Assembly: GCA_019321725.1 (NCBI GenBank)
Contig: CM033115.1
Span: 13,154,673 to 13,218,672 of the forward strand
From: Paulownia fortunei
Taxonomy: Eukaryota > Streptophyta > Magnoliopsida > Lamiales > Paulowniaceae
Reading direction: 5' to 3'
Length of the DNA stretch: 64,000 bases
The notes beneath the pieces were generated by a model. It made no database searches and was not told the DNA's origin. It worked only from the letters and a program-made list of their open reading frames with translations. This document shows, one piece after another, positions 37,102-49,972 of the stretch (position 1 is the stretch's first letter; each line of letters starts with the position of its first letter). Both the position numbers and the translations under genes were made by a program.

Positions 37102-37351
37102 TGCTGTTATGGATATGTCTAATTGCATCCACAATTGTGCAATTTGTTCCAAATGCTTAATCTTGATTATTCAGCTGCATGCACTGCTTAACCGTCCGGA
37201 TAACAAGGTGGGCTGAAGATCATTCCTCTACTGCTCATTTTATAACCCTTTAGTAGCCAAAAGTTAAGCTCTGGAGGAAACTAGAGCGTTTTGTGTTGCC
37301 GCACATGCTCAAGTCATCATGGCAGCTGGGAACAATACATATAAAGAGGGA

Positions 37352-40300
37352 GGAGGTCAGGCATCAGCATTTACCAATCAGCAATCAAAGAATGGTAAAA
37401 CTTTTGCGACTGGTGCTGATGTGAAACTTAAGAATATTAACTTAGGAAATCAAACATTTTCAGTCAGTTCATTGTGAAATCTTTAAGTTATAATATCATG
37501 TACACTATTTCTAGTCATTTATTTTGCCTGTTAGATGTGAAAATTTTGAGGAATGGTATCATGTACTATTTATTCTGCCTACCCACTTCTGTAACTATGG
37601 CATGTTACACAAAAGTTATAATGAATTGTCGTCAGCATTTATTAACACTTATAAGCCACAAATTGCCCTCCTAACATGCGCCATTTTCATTTGATCTCCC
37701 AACATTTGCTTTCATTAATAAAATGTTGCATGCCTATTTTGTTTCTTGAATTTATCTTCTGTACAACGAGCATTCTCATGATTAGTTCGGCAACTAAATT
37801 TGTTCTCCAGTAAATAGAGTAAATAAAATTTCTTCTGTACAATGCATGGAGAATGTGTGTTTCTTACAAATATAAATGTAAATATGTGTGTCTGTATTCC
37901 CAAAATGTAAATTTTTTCTCTTCTCCCATTTTTAAAGGTTGACGTGTCTGAATTATCTTAGGATGCAGTCTGAGTAAGCTGCAATTTCTGCTTCCCAGTC
38001 TTTCTTCCTCTTTCTATGAGGTGGCATGGGATTTTGAAGGAATGTTAAATTGGGGAGAGCATTGAGGCAATGTTTGCATAACCACACACCTATTATCAAA
38101 TTGATCATACAATCGATTAGTGGTTCAATTGGTTGGATCGATTCAACCATCGATCGGACCGATCTAATAAAAATTGATTACATTTTTTTATTATATTATA
38201 TAAAATAATAATATAATGTATTAATTATTATGTAATACATTTTAAATGTTAAAAAAATAATTACCTAAAAAAAATCTAACAAAACACAAAATTTAAATAA
38301 CCACAAAAAATATAACAAAATATCAAATTTAATTTTCTTAAAAAAATAAAAATAAAAATCGATCAAATCGAAAATTCAATTTTATATTTAATCAGATCAA
38401 ACCGACCTTCAATTCCTGATTGAATGGTTGACATCCAGCATGATCTAGCAAAGCCCTTTCATCAGTAGTTATATATACAAGTTTGTCAATACAGATGTAC
38501 TAATGTTCGTTACCATTTTCTTGCAGTATGGTCGCCTTATAATAATTTGACCTGTTTTGAGAGTTTATGTTGAACTCAACTTATATTAATATTGTTTAGT
38601 CATAGTTCAGAGATTGCTCCGAGGTTGTATTGTCCATGATCATGAAACTAGAAATTCCCCAACCAGTATGTTTGGAATGAACTAATTAGAGAGGAACTGG
38701 ATTCGGAATCGTAGAAAAAGGGAATTGTATTGAATACAAAATCATGTTTAGAAAAAAAGGTTGCACCAATGTAAAATCTGTCATGAAAGCTTCCTTTAAA
38801 CTTTTTTAGAAATACTAGAAAATCCGCCATTGCCCTTTTAAGATATTCATCCACCTATTTGCAAAGAAAATTTGGGCCCTTTTGTATGTGACCTTTTGTT
38901 CTTAGCTTGTTTTGAGACTTTCCATCTTGAGACAGTCATGACCATTAATGTAAAACTCATACAGTTCCCACATGATGATGAATGGTCACGATACCACACA
39001 ATAAATATTCTTAAAAATGGAGATGCATAATTCATCCAATATTTTATACATGACAAGATGCTAATACACAGCAACCTTCATTGAGATTATGGTGAAGACA
39101 AAGATCGGATCTCTGATACATAGCAGCTCCTGATTAACCTGCAATGCCAAAAATAATGGATCTGCTATCGTAATCTCTAAATGATGTATAACATCACATT
39201 TGAATCAGAATGGAAATTCAGATTTACTGCTTCAGCCCACAAGCAATGTTATGACTAGGACTTTCATGTTACCCATTTGGACCTAATCAAATGGATTTGT
39301 GAGCTGCTGGATGTGTATATGATGATGTAAAACAAATATCAACATCAATCAATCAATGAGTGATCTAACAGTCAACCTGTGAGCCTATCATGAACATACA
39401 ACTGGCAAGGATATATGTTGTACTTGTTGGAAAACTAGAATAAAATTGAAAAAAAATCACTATTGATTGCAAACAAGGAAATAAAAGATACCGCACGGTG
39501 GAGAAAAAATTGATGGCTAGTTGTGAAGTGTGATCAGTGAGTTTGAAAGAAACCATAAAGAAATAATTGGAAGATTTTCATCAAGCATGCTCAAAACCTG
39601 AAAGTTTCCATTGAAGCATGCACTCATACAACATATGCATCATCAAAAGTTGAAATGTTTATGTTTGTAAGGAACCAGCCATATGTACCAAAAGAACAGA
39701 TTAACTTAGAGAAAGACAACCGTGTTTCTAGAAAAGTCAATACCCGACCTCCACATTTGGATATCTCCATGTCCAAAATAGGCAGAAGGCCCAACCTAAC
39801 ATTCCCCAACATAATCAATACCCACTCCTAAGTCCCTTCTAGAGGCAAAAAGGGAGGGTGAGAGGCAAACCCCAACCTCGAATAACCAATGACATGACAA
39901 GTTGCTCTCATTGCTGCCAAGTCCTGATTCAATTACAGGTATTTCAGGCCACCCAAAGAGGCCCTAACATTTTATAGTCTTGCAAATTCATGTAAGTAAT
40001 TAATTTGCCATATGAAATTAGAGAATACCTTTTCAGCTGCTTTCCATTTTATGGTCATTCACTTTAGAATGTTCCTTCCCTCTCCAAATTGCTAATACTT
40101 CATCCGTTCTGAATCGTTGGGTAAATGTAGATTCCTCTAGTGGAGTTGATGTGCCATGAGCATATGCAAGGAGCCCCGTATAAGCAATCATTGCCCCGTT
40201 GTCAATGCAGTAGCGGTCGTCAGTTGCAAATAACTTCCCACCCCTCTCAGAACACATAGTACGCATCATGTCCTGTAAGCGTTCGTTACATCCCACACCA

Positions 40301-41128
40301 CCAACAATTAGAACATCCTTCTTGTCACAATGTGCCATTGCTCGCTCTGTAATCTCCACGAGCATTGCAAACAAAGTTTCCTGGAAAATTTCCGATATAC
40401 ACAGAAATTATGCAAGACTTATGCTTTTTGACATAAGAAAACAGCTAAACCAGATGAACTGTACACCTGAGATTAACTTATCCACAAATAAAACAATGTC
40501 AAACAGTTACCTGCAGAGAATAACACAAGTCTGCAGGGGTGCATTCGTTATTTTTAAGCTTCTCTTCAGTGGTGGCTTCAATATAGCTCAATATCCCACT
40601 AAAAGAAACATCCATTCCTTTCACAACATATGGAAGGTCTATAAACTTTTCTCCTTTCTTTGCAAGCTGGCAAAGGTTAAATGAATCAGGTCTGACTCAC
40701 ACACATTACTTTGGTATCATATGCAACCAGAATCGGCATAGGAAAACCAGACGAATCAGCCAAGTCTTTAATCCATCCAAAAAGATACACATTTCAGTAA
40801 AATCATATTGTTAGTATGGAATGCAGTTACGTCAGTCCTAAAGCCACGTGATTTCACAGATCAATGAAAAATCATCGACCTCTTATCTAAAAGCAACAAA
40901 AGCAGCCAAATTAACTACAATAAACAAACACAAATGCACAAAGCAAAAGTAGAAGTTCTAATTTTAATTTTAAAGTTGAAAAACAAAACTTATATGCATC
41001 TTGCAGTCGTCCATAAGCCAAATGAACAATATAATGCTTATTGCTCCATGAACCAACTTTTTAATTGTTATTACGAAGATACCTGCTCAATGTTGTATCC
41101 AGGGCTGGGATCATTAGACAGCGTGAGA
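37352..41128. repeat. Segmental duplication, copy 2 (partner of 1-4124)
   Basis: Same orientation as copy 1 at an offset close to 37005 bp in the well-matched part. The shared region covers the PPR 3' flank and KAE1 exons 4, 3 and the end of exon 2. Copy 2 continues past 41128 into the rest of KAE1, while copy 1 stops at the gap. Copy 2 carries the hAT-type insertion at about 38068-38440, which copy 1 lacks, and lacks the MITE at 614-1332. Confidence 0.93.
38068..38440 (+). mobile_element. hAT-type MITE, copy 2, present only in duplication copy 2
   Basis: It shares subterminal GGTTGGATCGATTCAACC-like motifs and the AT-rich core (TATTATGTAATACATTTTAAA) with the copies at 44271 and 46516. It begins about CAATGTTTGCATAA; the right terminus is eroded and no target duplication is visible. 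The empty site in copy 1 near 1405-1430 supports an insertion here. Confidence 0.7.
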
Positions 41129-42700
41129 ACCCTAGCAAATCTGTCCAAGCAATTTCCAACTGCAATATCTATTGTCTCCCCAAAAATACGGTACCGGCCC
41201 TCGCTATATGCAATAACCTGAGTATTCCCCCCACTCACATACAACACAACTGGATCATCAGCTCCAGTCACTATTCTCCCCATTTCAATATGTGCTACAC
41301 AGTGATTAACTGCAACAATTGGCTTCTTCCAAAGTTGCGATAGGATGCGGACCACTATAGCCGATACCTGCAAAGAAACACCTAAGTATAAACGTCCATT
41401 CATCACCACGTCGTATACTGAAAAATCAAACTCATTCCCTCAAAAGCATTGGGGAATTTTCTAAGAAGAATGCAGAACACATCTATGTTTGACGAGATTG
41501 TGCACCACAAGTGACACCTCATATATGGACAAGTTCTGATAATAGCTATTGAAGGTCAGCATACATATCTTGATGCTGCGTCCAATTGTTGATGCAAGTG
41601 TAAAAAGCCTGAAGCACAATGACTGATGCATTGATGTTGTAACTTAAATAAAAAGATTCTGACACTCACAAATTCCAAATATTTCTCCAAGATAAAATGT
41701 TATGGGCAAACACTGAGATGCACTTATAAGAAACCTTCAGAGTTCGGGTAAAAGTTCAAGGGTTTTATGTTGATGTAAGAGATCTGATACTTTACCATTA
41801 CCATCAAATAGAAATAAGAAAACAAAGAAATCCAAGAACATAAGATATTTACTTTTCGGAGTATACCACCACCTTTGGAAAGGAAACATTGTATTTCATG
41901 CCTTCGTTTTTGTAAATTCAACAAAATTATTAAATAAAAAAGTGTGCATAAGATTAATCTCCTACTCAAGTCATAAAAATGCTCACCGACTTATAATTGT
42001 ATTAGGGCAAACATCCAAACAAACCACAAAGCTAAAAGAAAAAATGATTTCCAACCAACTATTAGTAGTTCTTAAATACTAATATCAATGGACTATTGAG
42101 CATAAACTATATCCCCCACAATTGTATCTGATTCATGTAACTGCATCCTCCCCACCAAAAAAAAAAAAGAGATAAAACACGCGCAGATGTTCAGAAAAAT
42201 GGCTAATTCATTACATGCCATCCAATATCAGTAATGTTGCAGTACTAGCGGTGACTGGCACAACCTATTGAAGTCGCTATTCCACCTGGAACGGTACAAC
42301 CTCAACAGCACAACGTACAACCACACAATATTGCATTAAAAGCCCACAAACTCCCAATCAAAATAGCTAATTAAACAAATGAACTGCAATAAAACATTAC
42401 TAACTTTGTGAAAATAGGTACCTGGAGTGGGGCGCCCATGCCGGGGCCCTTGGTGTAGCAGAGGCAGTCAACGTCTTCGGGCGTAATCTTCGCCTCCTCG
42501 AGCGCCGATTTGACGAGCGGCAGCACGTGCTGGAGGTGGTGCTGGGCGGTTTCTCTGGGGAGAAAGCCTTGCCCCGGCGGAGTGATGTAAGTGTGGCGTG
42601 GATTCGACAGAATGCTTCCGTCCAATGTCACGACTCCGACGCCAATTTTGTTGGCGGAGCCCTCGAACCCTAACGCTATCAACCTTTTCTTCTCCGCCAT
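40033..42700 (-). CDS. KAE1: KAE1/OSGEP, catalytic subunit of the KEOPS/EKC tRNA threonylcarbamoyltransferase
   Basis: KAE1 transfers the threonylcarbamoyl group to A37 of ANN-decoding tRNAs (t6A) within the cytosolic/nuclear KEOPS complex. Four exons, all joined in phase 0 with GT-AG borders, encode 355 residues: 42700-42422, 41367-41083, 40666-40511 and 40380-40033. The start [18 protein letters not shown] is the conserved ASKHA N-terminus; the human protein is 335 residues. Key motifs: metal ligands His115 and His119 in NHCVAHIE, Tyr136 and SGGNTQ (138-143), [24 protein letters not shown] (267-272) and Asp300 in CIDNGAMIA. No organellar presequence is seen, so this is the cytosolic KAE1 rather than the mitochondrial OSGEPL1/Qri7 type. 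Its 3' half is duplicated at 3028-4124, and it converges on the PPR pseudogene. Confidence 0.97.
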
Positions 42701-44270
42701 AATCGTCTGCCCTTTTTGAGATAGTGTGGGGGGGCGGGGTTTTAGGGGTTTGACAGAAATATACGGTACAACTCTGTATGCGCTGCGTACGAGTATCAAA
42801 TATATATTGACTTGGTCAAAGCAAATATGTTTGTATTCATTTTCATTTTTATTTTGTGGAAATATTTTTTGAAAACTGTTTCGAATATTCAATAATCGTC
42901 TATCTATAACCATCTTTGATTTTTTTTTTTTGGTATAAATATTTTTATTCATTCAAAATCAAATCAAATGTTTAGTATTTTTCCTCTAAAACACATATTA
43001 TCTTTCTCAAAATATTTCAAAACATTCTAATCATTATAATTCACAATATTTTAAAATAAAACCAAACTCCCTCACATTTGTCCATACATTTTCTCAAAAT
43101 ATGTTATCCCAAAGATACTCTAAAATAATATTGGCTTAGTCTCCAAAATATAAAAAAATGAAAATGTGATTAAATTAATATTGTATGTCACACATTAATT
43201 GTAAGAGATAAATTGAAATAATTAATAAGTAGGCACACTCATTTAGGTTTTTTTGGCAAAGTGCCATCACATGGGCTTAGTGCATTGTAAAATTTGACTA
43301 ATTGAATTAATTAATTTAATATTTTATTTCAAGAAAGAATTATTTGGCTTACTAATTTTCAAATATAAGATAAAGAGTAATTTTTAGTAATACCGTATTT
43401 TCTGAAAATGGGTCACTTTTAAAAATTAGAGTTGAAAAATAAGGTATAGAATTTGAAAATATGGTTACTTAAGAATTTAGAAAATAATTTTTAAAAAAAT
43501 TGATCAAAACAAACACGTTTCAAACCTAAAAATACCGAAATATTTCCAGAAATAAAACCAATCACAACATTAAGGTAAAACAAGTGATACTTTAGTAGCA
43601 TTTGTTGCTTTTGACCACGTGATTTATGAGTAGAAGTGAAATTACTTTTTTTATAATTTAGGGTAAAGTACAGTTTATCCCTTGAACTGTGATATATGCA
43701 ATACTCATCTCATTGTATTGCCACGAGTGATTAGAGGATATATTAACATAGACAATTGTAATTTTCGTTTATTTTTGGTTTAAATGATTTGCTTAAGGAT
43801 TTATAATTTTAACTTTAACATTGTATGTACTTTTTTGAATAATTTATTAAATTAGTAGGGGCCAATGTCTAGATGGTGCAAACGATTTTAATTAAAAAAA
43901 AAAGAGAGAAAAAAAGAAGAAGAAAAAAAGCTTATCCCGTTGTATATGAAAAACTCTCACTTTCCCCTGACATTAGGCAACCGCTAGTTTATCCATTAAC
44001 TTATTGCTGATGTGGTTTTGGGATGCAAAAATAGACAAAATTATCATTTGCACTAATATACACTGGTTCAGGGGTAAATTATATTTAAATATGTCGTTTC
44101 TCAAGTAAATTAAATTGATACATATATGTAACAAAAAGTGATAAATAATTAGGAATATAAGAATATATTACATTTAGTGAATGCTAATTTCAAAACTAAT
44201 TATAGGATTTTATTTTCAAAATGAAAGTATTCTTAAGCATAAATAAAGGCGACTATTTATCACAAATATT
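42701..44270. other. KAE1 upstream region and AT-rich spacer
   Basis: A G-rich tract (GGGGGGGCGGGG, 42727-42738) sits about 30 bp upstream of the KAE1 ATG. A poly-T run near 42920 begins an AT-rich tract. At about 43660-44095 is a MITE-like segment opening GGGTAAAGTACAGTTTATCCC and ending near TTCAGGGGTAAATTATATT. These ends are partly complementary but no exact termini were set. No gene is seen. Confidence 0.5.
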
Positions 44271-44677
44271 CAGTATTTTCATAATCAAACTGATGATCAA
44301 ATTGATTTTGATGTCGGTCAGCAGTTCAATATCAGTCTAATAAAAAATATTTATATTTTTATTATATTATGTAAAATGATAATTTAATAAACTAATTATT
44401 ATGTAATACATTTTAAACGTAAAAAAAGATAAATAACTAACTAAAAAAATTATATAACAAAACATAAAATTCAAATAACTACATACATATAACAAAATAT
44501 TAAGTTTAAATTTTTATAAAAAAAAATTAAAAATTAAAAATTAAACATCAATTTGACCGATTTGGCCAATTTTGAATGATTTAACCGATCTTTGACCAGT
44601 TGAATCGAGAACCCGATTATTTAAAACTAACTGGACTGGATCGAACCGACTGATCTAATTTGATTTTAAAAATAATA
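44271..44677 (+). mobile_element. hAT-type MITE, copy 3
   Basis: It opens CAGTATTTTCATAATC and ends GATTTTAAAAATAATA, an imperfect terminal inverted repeat matching the family. The AT-rich core with TATTATGTAATACATTTTAAA and the GACCGATTT-like subterminal stretches are shared with 38068 and 46516. Flanking octamers do not match, so the target duplication has decayed or the right end is off by a few bases. Confidence 0.7.
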
Positions 44678-45880
44678 AGTATAACATCGTATGTTAATTA
44701 TAACTAAATGCTAGTATTACATATTTATTAAGTAGTAAAGTATTAATTCCAATATTATTTTTATCTAATAATATGTCTTTGTAGTGTAAAGAATACTTAA
44801 GTCATGCCGCAATTGTTATTTAATGTCATTCTACAGACAAATTATAATTTAAAATTGTCAATAATTAAAAAGTACTAAATAGTCTGAGTTTTTAAGCACT
44901 AATTACAATTGATTAAGATATAATTAATAAAAGTGCTTTACTTCCAACATGAAGGTATTCTTAAGCATAAATTAAATCTAGTTAACACAATCAATTCGAA
45001 AAACAAAATGTAAAGTCACACTTAAAATGAGGAAAAGTCATAAGACTTTTTTTTTTTTAATTTTCCAAAAGTGAAACATTGTATATTAGAAATTACTTCT
45101 TCACTATTAGAATTGCACATCGATTTAAGTAGTAAAAGATAATTCTGATAAGATGTTTATATGAAAGTTATATATTATAATTTAAACTATCAATCAATCA
45201 TGATTTAGTATCATTTTGTTAAGTATACAAATATAGATTTTCATGATAAGTAAGTCTAGATTGTATATTTAAATTATTATAGTACAGTTGTGAAGCCTGT
45301 TTTATTAGACAGTTTCCTAAAAAGACATAGCATCAAACAGATAAGATTAAAAAAAGTTGATGATTCGAGAAGTAATAAAGAGTTCAAGACTAAGACCAAA
45401 GCAGTAGGGCTAGGGTTTCGGCAGATTGAGGATAAAGGCTGAGAATTTGAGTCATTAAGGATCAATGGAGTCATTTGAGTAAATGAGCGGAAGAACAAAG
45501 TAAAAAGGTTCTGAAAAGCAGTCGAATCCAACAATGCATTTAGTCGGGTTAAGGGGTGACAACGGAGTGAGGACAGGGATATCTTAGATCAAGTTACATC
45601 TGTTACCTCATATTAATAAACTACTACAGTTAAACCAATGGATACAAAGCATGAAACGAGGCAGATAATACAAAAGTGACAATAGATTGCAAATAACGTC
45701 AGACTGCGGCTGTATTGTAGTTTGATAAACAAATTATATGAGCGAAAAAAGAGGGAAGTAGGTGTAATGGGCAGAAAAACAGAACTATAAAAAGAAGCTA
45801 AAGATTGAGAAAAACAAACACATGACATACCACTTCTTTTAGAATATTATAAAAAAGGTTGAAATATTATCAAAATACCA
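44678..45880. other. Gene-free spacer between hAT MITE copy 3 and the MULE
   Basis: No gene is recognised. Open frames of 71-85 codons on the minus strand (45277-45534 and 45613-45828) have low-complexity Ser/Phe/Leu content and no family resemblance, and are treated as chance. Confidence 0.55.
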
Positions 45881-46440
45881 ACCAATACAAATTGTTTACC
45901 AAAGTATGGTAAAGCGTTATCCATGATAAGGATTTCCAATTTTATTTTAGTATTTTTAAAACAATATAGAAAGCGATACACTTGGTAACTTTTTCAAATT
46001 TGTATTTTTTAATAAACCCGAAAGCTAATGCTTTTCTCAATTTATTTATTTATTTTAAAATGGAAAGCATTTAGTAATGCCTTCCGAAAAAACTTTTTTT
46101 TTTTAAAATGTAGATTAAAGTGTTATCAAATATAATGCTTTCACAAATTTTTTGGTTTTTTTATTTTAATAAAGAGAAAGCGTTATGGGTCATAACGCTT
46201 TCACATGAAGCTTTCATATGTATGTATTTTTATTCTAAAATAGAAAATATTAGATTACCAAAAAAATATTTTTTTAAAACTTTGTGGCCCTGAAAGCTTT
46301 ATCATAGATAACGCTTTTCTTATTTTTGTATTTTTTTTAAAATTTGAAGGTGCAAAATCAGATAATGCTTTCTTAATTTTTTTTTTAAAACAAGATGACT
46401 GGAAGCATTTTTCAGTAGGCGTTATATTAGATATACATTT
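45881..46440 (+). repeat. Left terminal inverted-repeat block of the MULE
   Basis: It begins near ATCAAAATACC and contains repeated GAAAGCGTTAT / ATAACGCTTTC motifs in both orientations, for example the palindrome AAAGCGTTATGGGTCATAACGCTTT near 46166-46190. The motifs recur every 60-120 bp, separated by A/T homopolymers. Confidence 0.75.
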
Positions 46441-46515
46441 AGTTGAGTCTCTTAATTTAGCGTCTAGGCCATCTAATTTATATCTGGGTCTGAAATGTAG
46501 TATAGTAGTTTCTGT

Positions 46516-46969
46516 CAGTATTTTTATAATCGGACAAGTGATCAAATCGATTTTGCTATCAAATAGCGATTCAACCATCGGTTGGATCAATTTACTGAAA
46601 ATTAATTATATTTTTTTATTAAATTATGTATAATGATATTATAATAGATTAATCATCATGTAATATATTTTAAATATAAAAAAAAATAACTATCTGAAAA
46701 AATATGACAAAATACAAAATTCAAATAACTACATAAATATATCAAAATATCAAATTAAAACTTTTTTAAAAAATAAAAAATAAAAAAGTAAAAAAAAAAT
46801 ATAAAAAATAAAAAATAAAAACCAGTCAAACTGGTTTGACCGGTCTTTGATCGATTTTGACTAGTCAAATCGATAATTTGACTTTATATGGCTAACCGGA
46901 CCAAACCGACCTCTGATTCTCGATTAGACTAGTTGAACTGGCCGATCTGATACGATTTTGAAAACATGG
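46516..46969 (+). mobile_element. hAT-type MITE, copy 4, with perfect 8-bp TSD
   Basis: The 454-bp element opens CAGTATTTTTATAATCGG and ends CGATTTTGAAAACATGG. GTTTCTGT flanks it on both sides (46508-46515 and 46970-46977), a perfect 8-bp target duplication, which together with CAG-like ends indicates the hAT superfamily. It has an AT-rich, non-coding core and is inserted in the left arm of the MULE. This copy defines the termini for the family. Confidence 0.88.
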
Positions 46970-47829
46970 GTTTCTGTGCTCCATATATTTTGTTCAAATC
47001 ATTAATTCAAACAAAATAATGAAAAAATAACAAAGGTGTATGTTAGCATTTTTAAAACTATTATGATACACAAGTTAAATACAAATATAATAAAATATCT
47101 AAACAAAAACTAATGAAAGATAAAAAAAATTATTATACAAAGAAAGAATAATCAATTTGAGTATATTATATACAATATAATTTGTATTACCTTAATAATT
47201 ACTACTAGTACTACAACCACATGCTCGTCTATTCTTGCGCCCTCTAACTTTCCATTCCCTTGTCAATATAGTAGTACTAAAATGTTGTGACTTCATCTCG
47301 ACATGTGAATCCTCATGTACATATGTATTTTTCCAACTCAATAATGTTGATAAAGTTGACTATACGCAATCTTGATACTCGGCGTTATTATTGGGAATGG
47401 AATATGAGAGACATTGAACTCTAGACATGGTGGCACATATCCTGGTGTGAATCTAAAGCCAAGATCAAGGTCCATATGTCCAAAATATGAGTATGTATGT
47501 ACAGCCGTGTCGTAGGGAGTGAACAGAGAATAGTCCTCCGATGTAAGATGACCAACTATGTGTGCTCTTGGAGGAATATGATAGGATGTTAAAGCATGAC
47601 TGAAGAATGGAGGTATGTGAGCCACACTAGTGATATCACTCTCAACTGAGCCAACCAAAAATATATACTAAATATCTTAAGGTAAATATATTTGATTAAA
47701 AAAATCCAAAAATCAATAATATACAAAATTATTGATTTACATACCACAACTTGATTCATAGAAGCATTCCCAAGTTGGTATCCTATATGTTGAACTTTGT
47801 TGGAAGGCAATACAAAACAATGTGTAATT

Positions 47830-49130
47830 GTGTCGTACTATTTGTTGTACCTAAATTATGTAGTGAGTGAACGGGTGATGAATGATCTATGCACGACAGT
47901 TTCCAATCGTCTCTCCCCCACCCTGATGTATTGTATATGATGAGTTTCCTAATCAAGTCTTGGATGCCCCCCTATGGTTAAATTTACTTAAATTTGTATC
48001 CTATTCTTCTAGAAATGGAGGAAGGTTTTGTATCATTCCAAAATGTTAAAGAACCCTCTCAGGATGGTGTATCTCAATACGGGCATAGAAGATTAATAGA
48101 CATCTTGACGTTCACAACTGGGGATTACAATCTTGAGGCCACTCAGTAATTTCCTGGGAAGTCATGTTATATGGCTGTCAATTAAGCTGCAATAAAAAAA
48201 ATGCATAGGTTATGTTTTTGTACAATAGGGATGATGTCAAGATCAAGCATCTCTTGGATGATCCGCACAGAATAGCAAGTCTTATGAATAAAAGTCATCA
48301 CTGTGTTCCACCTACACAATACATTTACATCAATATAAGAAAAATGATGCATATGCTACTGAAATATAAAATAATACTTAAAAATATTACCATGCACTGT
48401 ATAGAGGAATAGGAAATTGGTTCTCTAAATCAATGGATATGGGATTCACATCTATATGTGGCTCTAGAATCTTGGGCATCAGGGGCATTATCCTTAACTA
48501 CGGCTAAATCTGCATAAATATAGCATGTACATCAATACAAAATATGACCTAACACTTCTAATTTTACTATAAGGTAAACATATAATAATTTCACCTATAA
48601 CAATTGAAATGCACCACCAATGTTGGTTTTCGTCAACTCACAGTACAAGAAAGCTAGACAGTGCTACCCTAGCTATAGCTACGAACTTCATGAAGATTTT
48701 TTAATTTTTGAGATCAACAGTGGGACTGCATTTCCTAAGGAATCAAGACACATAATACCACCAAGTATTATAAAGACACATGCACAAGTGCACAGTATTA
48801 CGTGCGCATCTAGGCTGTTATTATAAATGAGGTTATGTCTCATATGATCTGCTATGGCATTGATCTATGGGTGTGCCCTCTTAAATTGGTGGTCATCAGG
48901 TCAAAAGCTTAAAATGATCTTACAATAGTCCTGCAACTCAGATGTGGATCTCTTATGACCTACACCTGTGTCAAAAAGACTATCAATAGAAAACCCCAAA
49001 TCACTACGAAATCCTGTAGTGTTATAATTGTTTCTCTTACTCGAAAATGAAAAGTATGTACCCCCAACGCCATCTCTCCACTAGAGTGTTGATTAAGTGA
49101 AAATCATAGACCAACCATCCACATTTGTGC
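47830..49130 (-). pseudogene. Plant mobile domain (PMD, MAIN/MAIL1-like) gene carried by the MULE
   Basis: Read in several minus-strand frames from about 49130 downward, PMD landmarks appear in order. A WR...VHTFHF stretch comes first, then ETIITLQDFVVIWGF near 49050-49000; then FIILGGIMCLDSLGNAVPLL near 48760, and CLAFLYCELTKTNIGGA near 48640. The C-terminal signature FYARIEIHHPERVL with FGMIQ lies near 48090-48040. PMD proteins occur both as host genes needed for transcription and silencing control (MAIN, MAIL1) and inside plant transposons. At least six stops or frameshifts break this copy. It lies downstream of the transposase on the same strand, inside the terminal repeats. An open frame at 47658-47338 and a basic stretch near 47270-47210 may be its C-terminal end. 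Family identification is by motif order, read by eye. Confidence 0.7.
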
Positions 49131-49972
49131 ACACTATAAAACCTTATATGATGTAGTAAAGTAAACACATGTATATGTGAGTGTTCTATCTTAAATAATT
49201 ACCAAAAAATATCATGTGCGCGCCTCCCCAGGTAAAATGTCATCAATGTTCCCTTTAGGACATTCTCGGATCTATATTATGACTACATAGACAACATAAT
49301 CGGATCATGTGGCCCATATAGTGATGATAAATCCATTGTATAATTTACAATAGTTTAAATTAGTGAAATTGCAAAAGTATATTAAATATATGATAATAGA
49401 TTAGATATCTTTAATGACATAAAACACATGCATGAGAAATATTTATAGGTCGAACAACAAGTATTACTTGCATTCCGAACCACAATTAAAGAAAATAAGT
49501 GCATGACTAATAGTTTAAGTTATTTGCATTCACAACCATAATTTTAAGAAAATAAGTGCATCACAAATTTTATCAAGTTATTCAATTAACATTTTTAATA
49601 CGACAGTGGGTTCTGTAACATATGATTTGTATTCACAACCATAATTTTGAAGAAAATAAGTGCATGAGTAACATTAGGTAGTTATTATATCAGAATACAT
49701 TATTTGCATAAAGAACATAATTTATTTACATATGTTATTTTGTTTTTATAAAAGGTATTACATGCCATTTTTTTTATAAGTACAAGGAGTCAACCCTAAA
49801 AGAGATCAATAATGTTTAAAATAAGTTGTTTGCTATGCTCGACAAGGTTGTTATCAACAAGCTTACTCTCTGACTTACAAGAGTTTGTGCCTAGTCTATT
49901 TTATTATAAATGTGAGAAGTTTGATTTCTGCCTAGACATAGAATAGGCCGTAAAAGAGATGCCATGAAATAA

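Noticed and set aside
40268..40684. 138-codon plus-strand open frame over KAE1
   Set aside because: It is antisense to exons 4 and 3 of KAE1 and crosses their intron; a shadow of the real gene.
42701..42952. In-frame extension of KAE1 upstream of 42700
   Set aside because: The extra 84 residues are low-complexity and unlike any KAE1; [14 protein letters not shown] matches the conserved start of the family.
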